Shown piece after piece: positions 18,046 through 27,147 of a DNA stretch of 28,055 bases (position 1 is the stretch's first letter; the number at the start of each line of letters is the position of its first letter). A model generated the notes under the pieces. That model searched no databases. It had not been told where the DNA came from and saw nothing but the letters and a program-made list of their open reading frames with translations. Position numbers and translations under genes: made by a program. Source of the DNA: a virus; IMG/VR virus record IMGVR_UViG_3300017751_000155, positions 1-28,055 of that record; one strand, given 5' to 3'.

Positions 18046-19361
18046 TGTCTGTAACGGATGCTATTGAGTCGGTAGAGTTCAAGTCAGTCCTTATTGAGAC
18101 TGACAAACTCCCTATGGGGAATAATGTAGTAGACATTGCCCCTAACGTATCGAACATCGACATATATGAACACATGGATAAACCGTACCTAACGGCTGCG
18201 ATTGCCTACTCTGATACCCAAGATATCGTATCGAGTATGGACATTGGTGGGGGTGAACGCGTAGAGATAACTCTACAGAGTACACGTGAAGACTCACTAC
18301 CTATCGTCAAAAAGTTTTATCTCGATAAGATTGTTGCCGGTAACAAGGTACAGGGCAATATCGAATACTTCATCTTCCACCTAATCGAAGATATCGGATT
18401 CATATCGAACCTACACAACGTGAACAGGTCGTACAGCGGAACACCTACAGATATAATTAAAAGGGTCGCTAAAGAGTACCTAGGAAAGGAACTTGACTCG
18501 ACGAATAATTCAGACCAGAATATGAAGGTGATTGTACCTAATCTGAATCCATTGGAGACTATGTCTTGGATAAAGAACAGAGCATGTACCGCTTCGGGGT
18601 ATCCGTTCTACCTTCTATCTACCCTAGTCAATGATCAACTATCATTTGTGGACCTACAGACAATTCTGTCTTCACCTTCTATGAACCCAGACATACCTTT
18701 CTCGTTTAGTGAATCGACGATGGTGGATGGGTCACCTATCAGTACACCGCATCGAAGGGTTATCAGGAAATACAGTTTCAAGGACGCCGAAGACCTATAC
18801 TCACTGATACAGAAGGGATTGGTTGGTTCAGAGTACATGTACCTAGACCCTACCCAAAACATAGACAACAAGTTCACTTTCGACATACAGGAAAGTGTGA
18901 TATCATTATTGAAGAAAGATATGCTAATAGATGAAGCACCTTTCTATAGTGAAGACTACAAGTCGAATGGTAAGGAACTACACAAGTATCCTTCTCGACG
19001 AATCACTCAGGTAGGTTCTACCAAAGCGTATCATGAACAAGATTCGTATCAAGAGAGTAGTGAAGTATCTAAGTACAAGTTGAATGTAATCAATCGTGCT
19101 GTCGACCAGTTGATGAAGAAGAACCCGATGACCATGTTGGTGAATGGTATAGACTTTCTTGACGGAACTGGTCATTTGACCATAGGAAGAAAGTTGACGG
19201 TCAGGTTCCTACGTAATCTAGCGCCCGAAGACACCGACTATTTCTTTGACAATAAGAAGTCCGGAGACTTCCTAATATTCTCTGCAAAACATTCGTTCGA
19301 TAGAGAGACGTACATGGTCTCACTATCTTGTGTAAAATTAGATAATGGTGATGTAACATGA
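18045..19361 (+). CDS. 27: Baseplate central hub gp27-like protein
   Basis: 438 residues (T4 gp27: 391). The order gp53, this gene, gp5 and its size match the hub protein. N-terminal SVTDAIESVEFKSVLIETDK and PYLTAAIAYSDTQDIVSSMD suggest the first tube-like domain, and PTDIIKRVAKEYLGKELDST plus NLNPLETMSWIKNRACTASG match the hub family pattern near residues 130-190, where a short helix bundle follows the barrel. gp27 forms the trimer that holds the gp5 spike and docks the tail tube. It overlaps gp5 by 4 bp. Identity is by position and pattern. Confidence 0.75.
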   Translation: MSVTDAIESVEFKSVLIETDKLPMGNNVVDIAPNVSNIDIYEHMDKPYLTAAIAYSDTQDIVSSMDIGGGERVEITLQSTREDSLPIVKKFYLDKIVAGNKVQGNIEYFIFHLIEDIGFISNLHNVNRSYSGTPTDIIKRVAKEYLGKELDSTNNSDQNMKVIVPNLNPLETMSWIKNRACTASGYPFYLLSTLVNDQLSFVDLQTILSSPSMNPDIPFSFSESTMVDGSPISTPHRRVIRKYSFKDAEDLYSLIQKGLVGSEYMYLDPTQNIDNKFTFDIQESVISLLKKDMLIDEAPFYSEDYKSNGKELHKYPSRRITQVGSTKAYHEQDSYQESSEVSKYKLNVINRAVDQLMKKNPMTMLVNGIDFLDGTGHLTIGRKLTVRFLRNLAPEDTDYFFDNKKSGDFLIFSAKHSFDRETYMVSLSCVKLDNGDVT

Positions 19362-20089
19362 TACCTAGTAACTTTATTGACTTCTATGGTGACCAGACAC
19401 GATGGTTCGTGGGCACCGTAATGAATGTGAAAGATGACCCATTACAGATAGGTCGAGTCAGGGTCAAGGTACATGGAATGTATGATGACATTGAAGAAGA
19501 GGACCTTCCTTGGGCTCAGATAATACTACCTGTAACTCACGGTGTTACTTCTTTCAAAAAGAAGACAAAGGTCTTTGGACCTGTTCTCGACTTCGGAAAG
19601 GAAAAAGAGGAAACTTTACCAGTAGGACAGTACCTTGGTATGTTAGTGGGTACTCAGGTTTTTGGTATCTTTTTAGATGGTCCCAACTCTCAGTTACCTT
19701 TGGTCGTGGGAACGATACCAAAGGAAGGTGATGGTAATAAGAAGGCCGAAGAGAACTATCCATACAACAAAGTGTATCAGACAGAGAGTGGACACTATAA
19801 AGAGTGGGACGACACTGAAGGTGAGGAACGTGTTCGTGAACAACACACGTCGGGTACGTACTACGAAATGCAAGAAGATGGTAGTCGTGACACTGTTGTC
19901 CAGAATAATGATAAGCTGAGGGTCAAAGGTAATGTGACTATCATTGGAGAGAAAGATGCGAATATCCGAATCACTGGAAACTGCAATATCACGGTGACAG
20001 GTGATGCGAGGATCACAGCGAAGAATGTCTCAGTAACAGGTACAGATACCGTTACAGTACGCGCAGGGAACAAGGTAGTACTGGGATGA
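19358..20089 (+). CDS. 5: Baseplate spike gp5, without lysozyme domain
   Basis: 243 residues against 575 in T4. Residues 14-120 are the OB-fold domain (WFVGTVMNVKDDPLQIGRVR then VKVHGMYDD, and FGIFLDGPNSQLPLVVGTIP). Residues about 180-243 are short alternating strands (GNVTIIGEKDANIRITGNCN, DARITAKNVSVTG) of the trimeric beta-helix spike. The T4 lysozyme domain between them is missing, as I recall for cyanophage gp5. The spike pierces the outer membrane; peptidoglycan digestion must come from another protein. The start overlaps gp27 and the end overlaps the next gene, both by 4 bp. Confidence 0.85.
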   Translation: MIPSNFIDFYGDQTRWFVGTVMNVKDDPLQIGRVRVKVHGMYDDIEEEDLPWAQIILPVTHGVTSFKKKTKVFGPVLDFGKEKEETLPVGQYLGMLVGTQVFGIFLDGPNSQLPLVVGTIPKEGDGNKKAEENYPYNKVYQTESGHYKEWDDTEGEERVREQHTSGTYYEMQEDGSRDTVVQNNDKLRVKGNVTIIGEKDANIRITGNCNITVTGDARITAKNVSVTGTDTVTVRAGNKVVLG

Positions 20090-21702
20090 CATCCATTGCA
20101 CTTCCATGCCCACCTTCAGGTCTACCGACCAAGGCGGACCTTACCAATATGTTCAATCAGATCACTGCGATACCTAGTGACATACAGGCGAAGATAGATG
20201 AACTGAAACAGACCACGCAAAAGGACGCTAAGGAAGCACTCGATCGTATCCAGAATCTAGAGAACGAGATGAAGGAGAAGTCGGGAGAGGAACGTGCACG
20301 GATTCAGGCACAGATAGATGAACTAAAGAACTCACCGGACCCACTTGGTATTGTATCAGAGTTAGAGGATACAATCAAGGAAATCGAGGATACAATTGAT
20401 ACTATTACCGATCTATTCTCTCCGTGGTGGCAGAAGGGTAAGGTTCGTCAGTTAGAGAAAGAGGCAGAAGACGCATTTACCGAACTGGTACAAGAGTTTC
20501 ATATCTACATTCCTGTCAAGATGTTAGAGATGATCAGTAAGATTGTTCCGATATCATTTGAAATTCCTGTACTGGGATTGTCTATCGATGTGTTGCGCAT
20601 CATGGAACCAGCATACCAAGAAGAACTCAAACAACAGATCGCTGGTATTACTGAAGAGTATACCACAAAACTAGAAACATTGCAAGCAGATTTAGAATCC
20701 GGTAAGTTGAAAGAGGATGCATACAACTCTGCAATGGATGAGTTAGATAATCAGAGGTCACAGGTCATTGATGCATTGTATGCACTTGTACCTGAACAGT
20801 ATCGTTACTTTGATGGTGAGTTCGGTGTAGAGTGTGCAGAGTGGAAGGCAAAACTTACATGGTCATACATCAAGAATGAGATCATGGAGTGGTGTACAAT
20901 GTCCCTCTTCAAACTATTAGATAAATTGATTGGTATGTTCAAGGAGATATGGGATGCATTAGGGTTACCCGATCTACCTATCCCTCTCTCATTTGATATG
21001 GCAGCATGGGTACGTGCGGTGATAGATCAGATCGTCGCAAAGTATACCGAAGAACAGAATCGTATTCTAGGCGACCTAGATAAACTACAGAACTTTGATG
21101 TAGAACAGGAACTCGCAGACTTAGAACAGGATGTCAAGGACAAGGTAGCAGAGACAGAAGAAAAGATCAATAACTTTGATGCGCAGAAAGAACTCGAAGA
21201 TCAACTAGCAAAGTTGCAGGGTGATATTATATCAGAGATTATGGAATTGTCAATACCTTTACCATCACCTTTTGATATCAGTATACAAGATATCATGGGC
21301 GGAGAGATCGAAGGTAAGGTGCAGTGTCTCGAAGATAAGATAAACCAGATATGTACTGCGGCTAGAGACTGGAAGATTATCACTATGAAGGAACTGTTCA
21401 ACATATGGTTGAAGAAGATTAAGAAGTTCCTTGATGCAATTGGTCTAGGTAAACTTCTAGATTTCCTCACCTTCACTTTCTGTGACGTACTTGAGTTGAT
21501 AGGTCTTCCACTAGAGATTCCATTGCCGGGATTGGATAAACTATCAGAACTAGGAGTGTTGCCTCCTGTCCTTACGGGAGACATACTTGCTTCACACGAT
21601 AGAGTGAAAGTTACTCTCCCTACCCTAAGTGACGACGATATACCCGACTTTGATAGTATGACAGAAGAAGAATATCAAGACTTCCTCAGCCGTCTTGTAT
21701 AA
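20086..21702 (+). CDS. Large coiled-coil virion/baseplate protein between gp5 and gp25
   Basis: 538 residues. Long charged helices at about 30-110, 120-150, 175-230 and 310-385 alternate with proline-rich strands of one type: IVPISFEIPVLGLSIDVLR (153-171), GLPDLPIPLSFDM (293-305), LSIPLPSPFDISI (388-400) and GLPLEIPLPGLDK (473-485). The end is acidic (LSDDDIPDFDSMTEEEYQDF). I recall a protein of unknown function in this slot in marine T4-like phages but not in T4. Operon position and one-frame coupling to gp5 point to a baseplate or spike-associated component. It is followed by a late promoter that overlaps its stop. Confidence 0.75.
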   Translation: MTSIALPCPPSGLPTKADLTNMFNQITAIPSDIQAKIDELKQTTQKDAKEALDRIQNLENEMKEKSGEERARIQAQIDELKNSPDPLGIVSELEDTIKEIEDTIDTITDLFSPWWQKGKVRQLEKEAEDAFTELVQEFHIYIPVKMLEMISKIVPISFEIPVLGLSIDVLRIMEPAYQEELKQQIAGITEEYTTKLETLQADLESGKLKEDAYNSAMDELDNQRSQVIDALYALVPEQYRYFDGEFGVECAEWKAKLTWSYIKNEIMEWCTMSLFKLLDKLIGMFKEIWDALGLPDLPIPLSFDMAAWVRAVIDQIVAKYTEEQNRILGDLDKLQNFDVEQELADLEQDVKDKVAETEEKINNFDAQKELEDQLAKLQGDIISEIMELSIPLPSPFDISIQDIMGGEIEGKVQCLEDKINQICTAARDWKIITMKELFNIWLKKIKKFLDAIGLGKLLDFLTFTFCDVLELIGLPLEIPLPGLDKLSELGVLPPVLTGDILASHDRVKVTLPTLSDDDIPDFDSMTEEEYQDFLSRLV

Positions 21703-21705
21703 ATA
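21698..21705 (+). promoter_or_regulatory. T4-type late promoter upstream of gp25
   Basis: TATAAATA overlapping the stop codon of the coiled-coil protein gene, 20 nt upstream of the gp25 start. Confidence 0.85.
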
Positions 21706-21725
21706 GTACAAAAAGAGTTCACCCA

Positions 21726-22175
21726 ATGTCAAACAAAAACTGGTCGATACAAGACGGGAATCTAAATTCCACTCCTATTACTACGACGATATCCCGTACG
21801 TATTCGGATATTGATTGCTCGTTCGAACCTAATACATCTCCGGACGGTGACATCTATAAGAAGACTGACGCGGCTGCAGTACGTCAATCGGTCAAGAACT
21901 TATTGATGACCAACCACGGAGAAGTTCCTTTTCGACCATACCTTGGCGGGAACTTACATGACCTTCTATTCTCTCTATCTACAGATTTAGAAGTAACCGA
22001 TATAAGAGACGCTATACAATACACGATAGAGAAGTATGAACCAAGGGCGGTGATAAAATCTATCGACCCTATAATACAACCAGATTACAATTCAGTTGAT
22101 GTGACCATAAAGTTTGCAGTTGTGAATACACAGAAGGTCGTTACGTTGAATGTTAATATTGCAAGGATAAGATAA
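21726..22175 (+). CDS. 25: Baseplate wedge protein gp25
   Basis: 149 residues (T4: 132). SDIDCSFEPNTSPDGDIYKK, then TDAAAVRQSVKNLLMTNHGE and VPFRPYLGGNLHDLLF carry the gp25/W-type fold signature, including the EVPFRP..G motif that joins sheath and baseplate in contractile systems (also in T6SS TssE). gp25 starts sheath assembly on the wedge. The gene lies 20 nt after a late promoter and abuts gp6 with no gap. Confidence 0.95.
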   Translation: MSNKNWSIQDGNLNSTPITTTISRTYSDIDCSFEPNTSPDGDIYKKTDAAAVRQSVKNLLMTNHGEVPFRPYLGGNLHDLLFSLSTDLEVTDIRDAIQYTIEKYEPRAVIKSIDPIIQPDYNSVDVTIKFAVVNTQKVVTLNVNIARIR

Positions 22176-24041
22176 ATGACTATACAGAATTCCGAACTGG
22201 ATTTCTTTGAAATCAAATCCCAGTTGAAGACATACCTAAAGAAGCAACCGGAATTTTTTGATTACGATTTCAATGGAAGTGGTCTGTCTAACATACTAGA
22301 TGTGTTGGCGCACAACACGCACATCAATGGATTGATTGCAAACATGGCGATCAACGAGTCCTTCCTGAGTTCTGCTCAGTTGCGTTCGTCGGTAGTATCA
22401 CACGCCGAGGCACTGGGGTACCTACCTAAGTCAATGACATCATCAACCGCTATCGTTTCGTTGTCAATAACCAACCACCCGAGTGGTCCGGATATTATCA
22501 ATCTACCTGTAGGGACAGAGTTCACCACTTCGGTCGAAGAGACTCAATACACATTCACCAACCCAGAATATTGTACCGCTCTCAAGGACGGTGACAACTA
22601 CGTTTTCAAAACATCTTCGGGTTCGACCGATATCTTCCTAAAAGAGGGAAGGGTAAAGAACAAGACATTCATCGTAGGCGATGTGAGTGATGACTCTGTG
22701 TATGTTATACCAGACGAATCGATAGATACGTCGACTATTGTTGTTGACGTATATGAGAACTACCTATCGTTAGTACCAACAACTTACACTGATATCAACA
22801 AGGTCAGTACAATCAACGACGAATCAAGAGTCTTTATCATAAGAGAAACCTCTAATGGATACTATGAGATTTTCTTCAGTGACGGAAGTATCTTAGGTCA
22901 GTCTCCGACTGCCGGTAACAAAATTGAGATAACCTATATTGCGTCTTCGGGTGAAGTCGCGAACGGTGGTAAGAAGTTCTCTTCGGTATTCACTTCAAGT
23001 GGCAAAACACTGGAAGTAACTACAATCGCTTCATCTGCTGGTGGTTCAGAAAAAGAATCTTCTGCATCCATCAAGTTGAATGCACCTAGGTCATACTCTG
23101 CACAGAACAGATTAGTGACAGCGGACGACTACACAGCAATGATTCAGAGTCTATATGGTAGTTACTTCAAAGACGTAGTTGCTTGGGGTGGTAACGACAA
23201 TCTGCCTCCAGAGTATGGTGTGGTGTTTGTTAGTATCAACTTCGAGGATGGTACAGTAGAAAGTATCAAAGACTTGACCAAGACTATGATACGAGACCAA
23301 TTGACCTCTAACCTGTCTATCATGTCAATCGACACCAAGTTTGTCGAACCTGAAAGGACGTATCTGGAACTACAGACCAAGTTCAATATAGACACGACTA
23401 AAGATACATCTTCGGTGGAACTGTTACAGAATACAGTAAACGATTTCGTCGTCGAGTACACTGAAAACAATCTGAACGAATTCGGTTCTATATTCCGTAG
23501 GTCGAATGTGTTGACTCAACTAGACAACATATCACCCGCGATTCTAAACTCTCGTATGGACGTTCGTATACAACAACGTATCGATGTAGACGGAATTGTT
23601 GCACAGATAGAAGCTGATCAAGCAAGTGTCGGTATCGAGTTAGACGACTTTGTCGAGAAAGACTACACTATCAATTTCCCAGTTCTACTAGCGTCCCCAG
23701 ATAAGGACGACTATGTAATCACAACATCCGGATTCAGTTCAAGTGGTGTGGACTGTGTTGTCAAGAACGAGTTGGGGTCTACCCGACTACAGTTGCTTGA
23801 CCTAAACAACGTTGTTAGAATAGCGAACGTAGGTGACTACGATCCAGCAAAGGGTTTAGTAAACTTCAGAGGACTTGTCATCGACAAGAACAGTTATAGT
23901 GGAGATGGTATCAAGGTAACTGCCACGCCCGCGAACCAAAGTACTATTAGCCCTCTAAGAAACTACATCATTACTCTGGACCAAGAGAAAACAATTACCC
24001 GTGGTGTTGTTGACGCAGGGGCAAATAAGGTTGTATTATAA
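22176..24041 (+). CDS. 6: Baseplate wedge protein gp6
   Basis: 621 residues (T4: 660). The N-terminal domain has ELDFFEIKSQLKTYLKKQPE, FDYDFNGSGLSNILDVLAHN, NMAINESFLSSAQLRSSVVS and HAEALGYLPKSMTSSTA, the typical start of gp6/J-type proteins. Later VTADDYTAMIQSLYGSYFKD marks the second conserved region. gp6 forms the inner ring of the wedge that carries the sheath trigger. It begins directly after the gp25 stop and shares one base with the next gene (TAATG). Confidence 0.95.
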   Translation: MTIQNSELDFFEIKSQLKTYLKKQPEFFDYDFNGSGLSNILDVLAHNTHINGLIANMAINESFLSSAQLRSSVVSHAEALGYLPKSMTSSTAIVSLSITNHPSGPDIINLPVGTEFTTSVEETQYTFTNPEYCTALKDGDNYVFKTSSGSTDIFLKEGRVKNKTFIVGDVSDDSVYVIPDESIDTSTIVVDVYENYLSLVPTTYTDINKVSTINDESRVFIIRETSNGYYEIFFSDGSILGQSPTAGNKIEITYIASSGEVANGGKKFSSVFTSSGKTLEVTTIASSAGGSEKESSASIKLNAPRSYSAQNRLVTADDYTAMIQSLYGSYFKDVVAWGGNDNLPPEYGVVFVSINFEDGTVESIKDLTKTMIRDQLTSNLSIMSIDTKFVEPERTYLELQTKFNIDTTKDTSSVELLQNTVNDFVVEYTENNLNEFGSIFRRSNVLTQLDNISPAILNSRMDVRIQQRIDVDGIVAQIEADQASVGIELDDFVEKDYTINFPVLLASPDKDDYVITTSGFSSSGVDCVVKNELGSTRLQLLDLNNVVRIANVGDYDPAKGLVNFRGLVIDKNSYSGDGIKVTATPANQSTISPLRNYIITLDQEKTITRGVVDAGANKVVL

Positions 24042-25003
24042 TGTCTAACTTGATAAACAGACACTATCGAAGTGACCCTAGCTTTCACAGACACCAGATA
24101 ACTCAGGTATTACCGGAATTCTTCCAAGAACAGTACCCTAGACTTATTCAGTTTCTAGAGAAGTATTACGAGTACACGGGTGAAGACGGGTCTATCTCAT
24201 TCAATGAACAGGTACACCACCTATTCGGTATACGAGACATTTCCGATTCGGAGATGTACACACTAGACTTGTTGATAGAAGAATTGAGTGACGGTTTGCA
24301 GTCATCTTCATTCTATCAGAACCCACGATTGATGGCAAGACTTTTGTCCAATTTCTATCGTGCTAAGGGTACAGGTATATCCGTTGAACAATTCTTCAAG
24401 GCGTTCTTTGGAGAGGGTGTAGAGATATCCTATCCTAAGAGAGACATCTTTATTCTGAACGATAGTCCTGGCGGATCATTGATTGGACCTAAGTCCCTAC
24501 ACTTTATACAGGACAACAAGAAGTATCAGATTCTATCCATTCTTTTGAAAACAAGTATGTCTCTGTCGGACTATGAGATATTGTATAAGAAGATGGTTCA
24601 CCCAGCTGGATTCTATCTCGCCGCTTCGGTAGAGACTCAGGGTATCGCTGACTTGGACCTGAAGGCGGGACCAACAACAGACCCACTAGAAATTCCTAAC
24701 TATGCGATTCTTCTTCAGGGACTACCGTTGTCTTCTGGTACTGTACCTAAGTACTCGTTGTTGACTATGGAAGAGAATGACCCAGTCGACAGACGTAATC
24801 AAACAGAAAAAAACACGGGTGAAGGTCCGGTCGTCAGTTCACTAGAGACTCTAGAAAAGTTTGAAGATACTACTCTTGAAGAGATAGTGGGTGATTACAT
24901 CACCGTTGATGAATGGGCGGGAGCGAAATCGTCACGATTGGATGATTTGGATTTCGATTTGTCTTCGGATAATGAAACTTTAGACGCTGATGACCATCTC
25001 TAG
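24041..25003 (+). CDS. Baseplate wedge-associated structural protein (gp7/gp8 position)
   Basis: 320 residues. The N-terminus LPEFFQEQYPRLIQFLEKYY then EYTGEDGSISFNEQ is a segment I associate with wedge proteins of T4-like marine phages. LARLLSNFYRAKGTG-like and VEQFFKAFFGEGVEISYPKR follow, and YKKMVHPAGFYLAASV closes the folded part. The C-terminal 110 residues are acidic and probably flexible (LDDLDFDLSSDNETLDADDH). T4 has gp7 (1032) and gp8 (334) here; neither is clearly matched, so I leave the symbol empty. TAATG coupling to gp6 and the late promoter after its stop suggest it ends the wedge operon. Confidence 0.75.
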   Translation: MSNLINRHYRSDPSFHRHQITQVLPEFFQEQYPRLIQFLEKYYEYTGEDGSISFNEQVHHLFGIRDISDSEMYTLDLLIEELSDGLQSSSFYQNPRLMARLLSNFYRAKGTGISVEQFFKAFFGEGVEISYPKRDIFILNDSPGGSLIGPKSLHFIQDNKKYQILSILLKTSMSLSDYEILYKKMVHPAGFYLAASVETQGIADLDLKAGPTTDPLEIPNYAILLQGLPLSSGTVPKYSLLTMEENDPVDRRNQTEKNTGEGPVVSSLETLEKFEDTTLEEIVGDYITVDEWAGAKSSRLDDLDFDLSSDNETLDADDHL

Positions 25004-25005
25004 TT

Positions 25006-25013
25006 TATAAATA
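25006..25013 (+). promoter_or_regulatory. T4-type late promoter for the fibre genes
   Basis: TATAAATA two bases after the stop codon of the wedge-associated gene and 24 nt before the ATG at 25038. Confidence 0.9.
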
Positions 25014-25037
25014 AAAGGACTATTATAGGGACTCCCG

Positions 25038-25916
25038 ATGGCTAGACAAATTCTCAATACTGGCGGTGCTGCTAACGACGGTAAGGGCGATACCCTTCGA
25101 AACGCCAGTCAAAAAATAAATGACAACTTTTCAGAACTATATCACCTAATCTCCTTGGGAAAAGGCGGTGATGGTCTATCTCTCGAAGAACTAAAGTCAT
25201 TAGTCGAAGAAGAAGTAACCGAAGCACTGCAAGATGTGGGTTTAGAAGGTGGCAACGCTAACGTACTTTTGTATAAAGGGTATGATGCAAAGACCCTACC
25301 TTCGGAAGAAGACATCTCTGTGGATTCTACATACACCTTTGAAACCGGAACAATAGTAGAGACAGACACTAACAGTCCAGACATCAATGGATGGTCTATC
25401 AATCTTCCGGTAACTCAGAGATATGTGTTTCTGAAAAAAGTGGTACTTCACGCAAGTGAACCTACTAAGACTATCGCGCCTAGTGATTGGTCCAGTTCGG
25501 TTCTAGCGTATGATCGTGGGGGTGTCGCCGACTTAGATGTCGATATAGTAGCACCTAATGGAAACATCTTCCGGAACGATGTAGGTGAGACGGAAGTAAA
25601 AGCGGTAATCACTGCTGATGGGGTAGAAATATCACCATCGGAATATACCCAATTTGATTATGAATGGACAAGTGGCGGTGTACCTGTCTGTGTCCATGCA
25701 ACAACAAGATACGTTTCTCACATCGATGGTAACATTATAGTTGTGGGTTCGGATGGTACATGTCCCATAGGTTATGGTGTTCCCGCCACTAACTCTGGGG
25801 AAACAAACAACTTTCCTAACGGAGAGTTGAAATCAATTTTCATCGAAGCGCAGGCGGTTCCTAATTCTGGGACTCTACCTTTGCAACTAACAATTAACGA
25901 TAAACAAGAGGATTAA
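25038..25916 (+). CDS. Baseplate/fibre protein with NDGKGDTLR N-terminal module and Ig-like domain
   Basis: 292 residues. The N-terminus ILNTGGAANDGKGDTLRNAS followed by QKINDNFSELY is a module common at the start of virion proteins in T4-like marine phages. A helix (LSLEELKSLVEEEVTEAL) follows, then a beta-rich region. Residues 168-287 (from IVAPNGNIFRNDVGETEVKA to LKSIFIEAQAVPNSGTLPLQ) look Ig-like and match a segment of the next protein. It probably sits on the baseplate rim and anchors fibres. It is the first gene behind the late promoter at 25006, and the next ATG is 2 nt after its stop. Confidence 0.75.
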   Translation: MARQILNTGGAANDGKGDTLRNASQKINDNFSELYHLISLGKGGDGLSLEELKSLVEEEVTEALQDVGLEGGNANVLLYKGYDAKTLPSEEDISVDSTYTFETGTIVETDTNSPDINGWSINLPVTQRYVFLKKVVLHASEPTKTIAPSDWSSSVLAYDRGGVADLDVDIVAPNGNIFRNDVGETEVKAVITADGVEISPSEYTQFDYEWTSGGVPVCVHATTRYVSHIDGNIIVVGSDGTCPIGYGVPATNSGETNNFPNGELKSIFIEAQAVPNSGTLPLQLTINDKQED

Positions 25917-25918
25917 AC

Positions 25919-27121
25919 ATGGCTCTTAGAACGGCAACGGCCGCGATAACCCTAACGGACTTGGCCGATGGTCAGAGTTCCGTAACTGCGTTCTTGACTA
26001 ACGAAAACCACACCTTCGCAGCGAATGATGCGGGTGTTGTATCCGATGCGACAAGACGCGATTTTGGATGTTCTGTAAAAGTGTTCGTTGGTGGAACCGA
26101 ACAGGCATTCACTACAGGTTCTTCCCCAGCGGAAGGTTTCTTCACAATAGGTGTTCTTACCGCAGTAAGTGGTTGGGAGTTCCTAGTAGCACAATCAGTA
26201 AACACAGATATTGGTGGTGGTATAACTAAAAATGCTGGTGTTATCTATGCAGACGCAATTGGTACACCTAATTCAGCTATCATCATTGTACCTGTCACAT
26301 ATAACAATGGTGGTTCAGTTGGTTCATTCAACCTAGAACTTTCTGTAAACCGTATTCAGGACGGTGCTGGTGGTACAATCATTACTTTGATTCCATCTAG
26401 CCAAATGTTCTCTGCTGATGCAGATGGTAAGTTATTACCAAGTCAGAATTCGAGTACTATTTTGTTCGACATCGCTGGTTCGCCAGGTGCACTTGTTTAT
26501 GAAACATCACTAGACGGCGCATCATTCCAAGCTCAGAGTGCATCCACAAACAATGCTGGTGGTATTGCTGGTTTCGACAATGACGATTCTGGTTCATTCA
26601 CTACAGGTACATTACCTACATCAGCAACTACTGGTGCTCGACTAGAGATCAAACCAGCCAACATTGGTGATGCTAACTCAACTCTTACAGTTCGTGTAAG
26701 TGGTGAACAGGGTAAAGATGCAGTAACTTTCAGTAAGGTACGTGCAGGTCGTGCAGCGATCTACGTTGAGATCGAAAACGATCACCCAACCATCTTCAAG
26801 AATAACACTGGTTCTCCAGTAACTGCAACTGCTAAAGTATATGACGCAAACGACGGTAGTCTAATCAGTGATGGTGTCGGTGGCGCAACAGTAGAATATG
26901 ATTGGAAATGGGTAACTGGTCAACAGGTATATGTTGGTTCAACTGACCTAGAAGTTCAAACAGACTCTTCTGGTACTCCAGTATCAACTGGACGTTCTGC
27001 TAACGGCGGTTCAGGTGCAGGAGAAATCAACACATCTTCAGTAATCATTGGTCCATCTGACATTCCAGACACAGGTGCTCCAATCAGTGTTCGTTGTACT
27101 GTAACAGTAACTACACCATAA
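25919..27121 (+). CDS. Modular tail-fibre-like protein with beta/Ig-like domains
   Basis: 400 residues, beta-rich, with Gly/Ser/Thr-rich composition. The N-terminus LRTATAAITLTDLADGQ resembles the start of the next protein ([17 protein letters not shown]), which suggests a shared attachment module. Residues 281-398 repeat the Ig-like module of the preceding protein (TIFKNNTGSPVTATAKVYDA, then ATVEYDWKWVTGQQVYVG). Codons ending in CG are frequent up to about 26190 and then become rare, which hints at a recombined C-terminal part. Likely a fibre or baseplate adornment protein; no receptor can be named. Confidence 0.7.
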   Translation: MALRTATAAITLTDLADGQSSVTAFLTNENHTFAANDAGVVSDATRRDFGCSVKVFVGGTEQAFTTGSSPAEGFFTIGVLTAVSGWEFLVAQSVNTDIGGGITKNAGVIYADAIGTPNSAIIIVPVTYNNGGSVGSFNLELSVNRIQDGAGGTIITLIPSSQMFSADADGKLLPSQNSSTILFDIAGSPGALVYETSLDGASFQAQSASTNNAGGIAGFDNDDSGSFTTGTLPTSATTGARLEIKPANIGDANSTLTVRVSGEQGKDAVTFSKVRAGRAAIYVEIENDHPTIFKNNTGSPVTATAKVYDANDGSLISDGVGGATVEYDWKWVTGQQVYVGSTDLEVQTDSSGTPVSTGRSANGGSGAGEINTSSVIIGPSDIPDTGAPISVRCTVTVTTP

Positions 27122-27147
27122 TTCTACATAACGGATAGGAAGTCATT

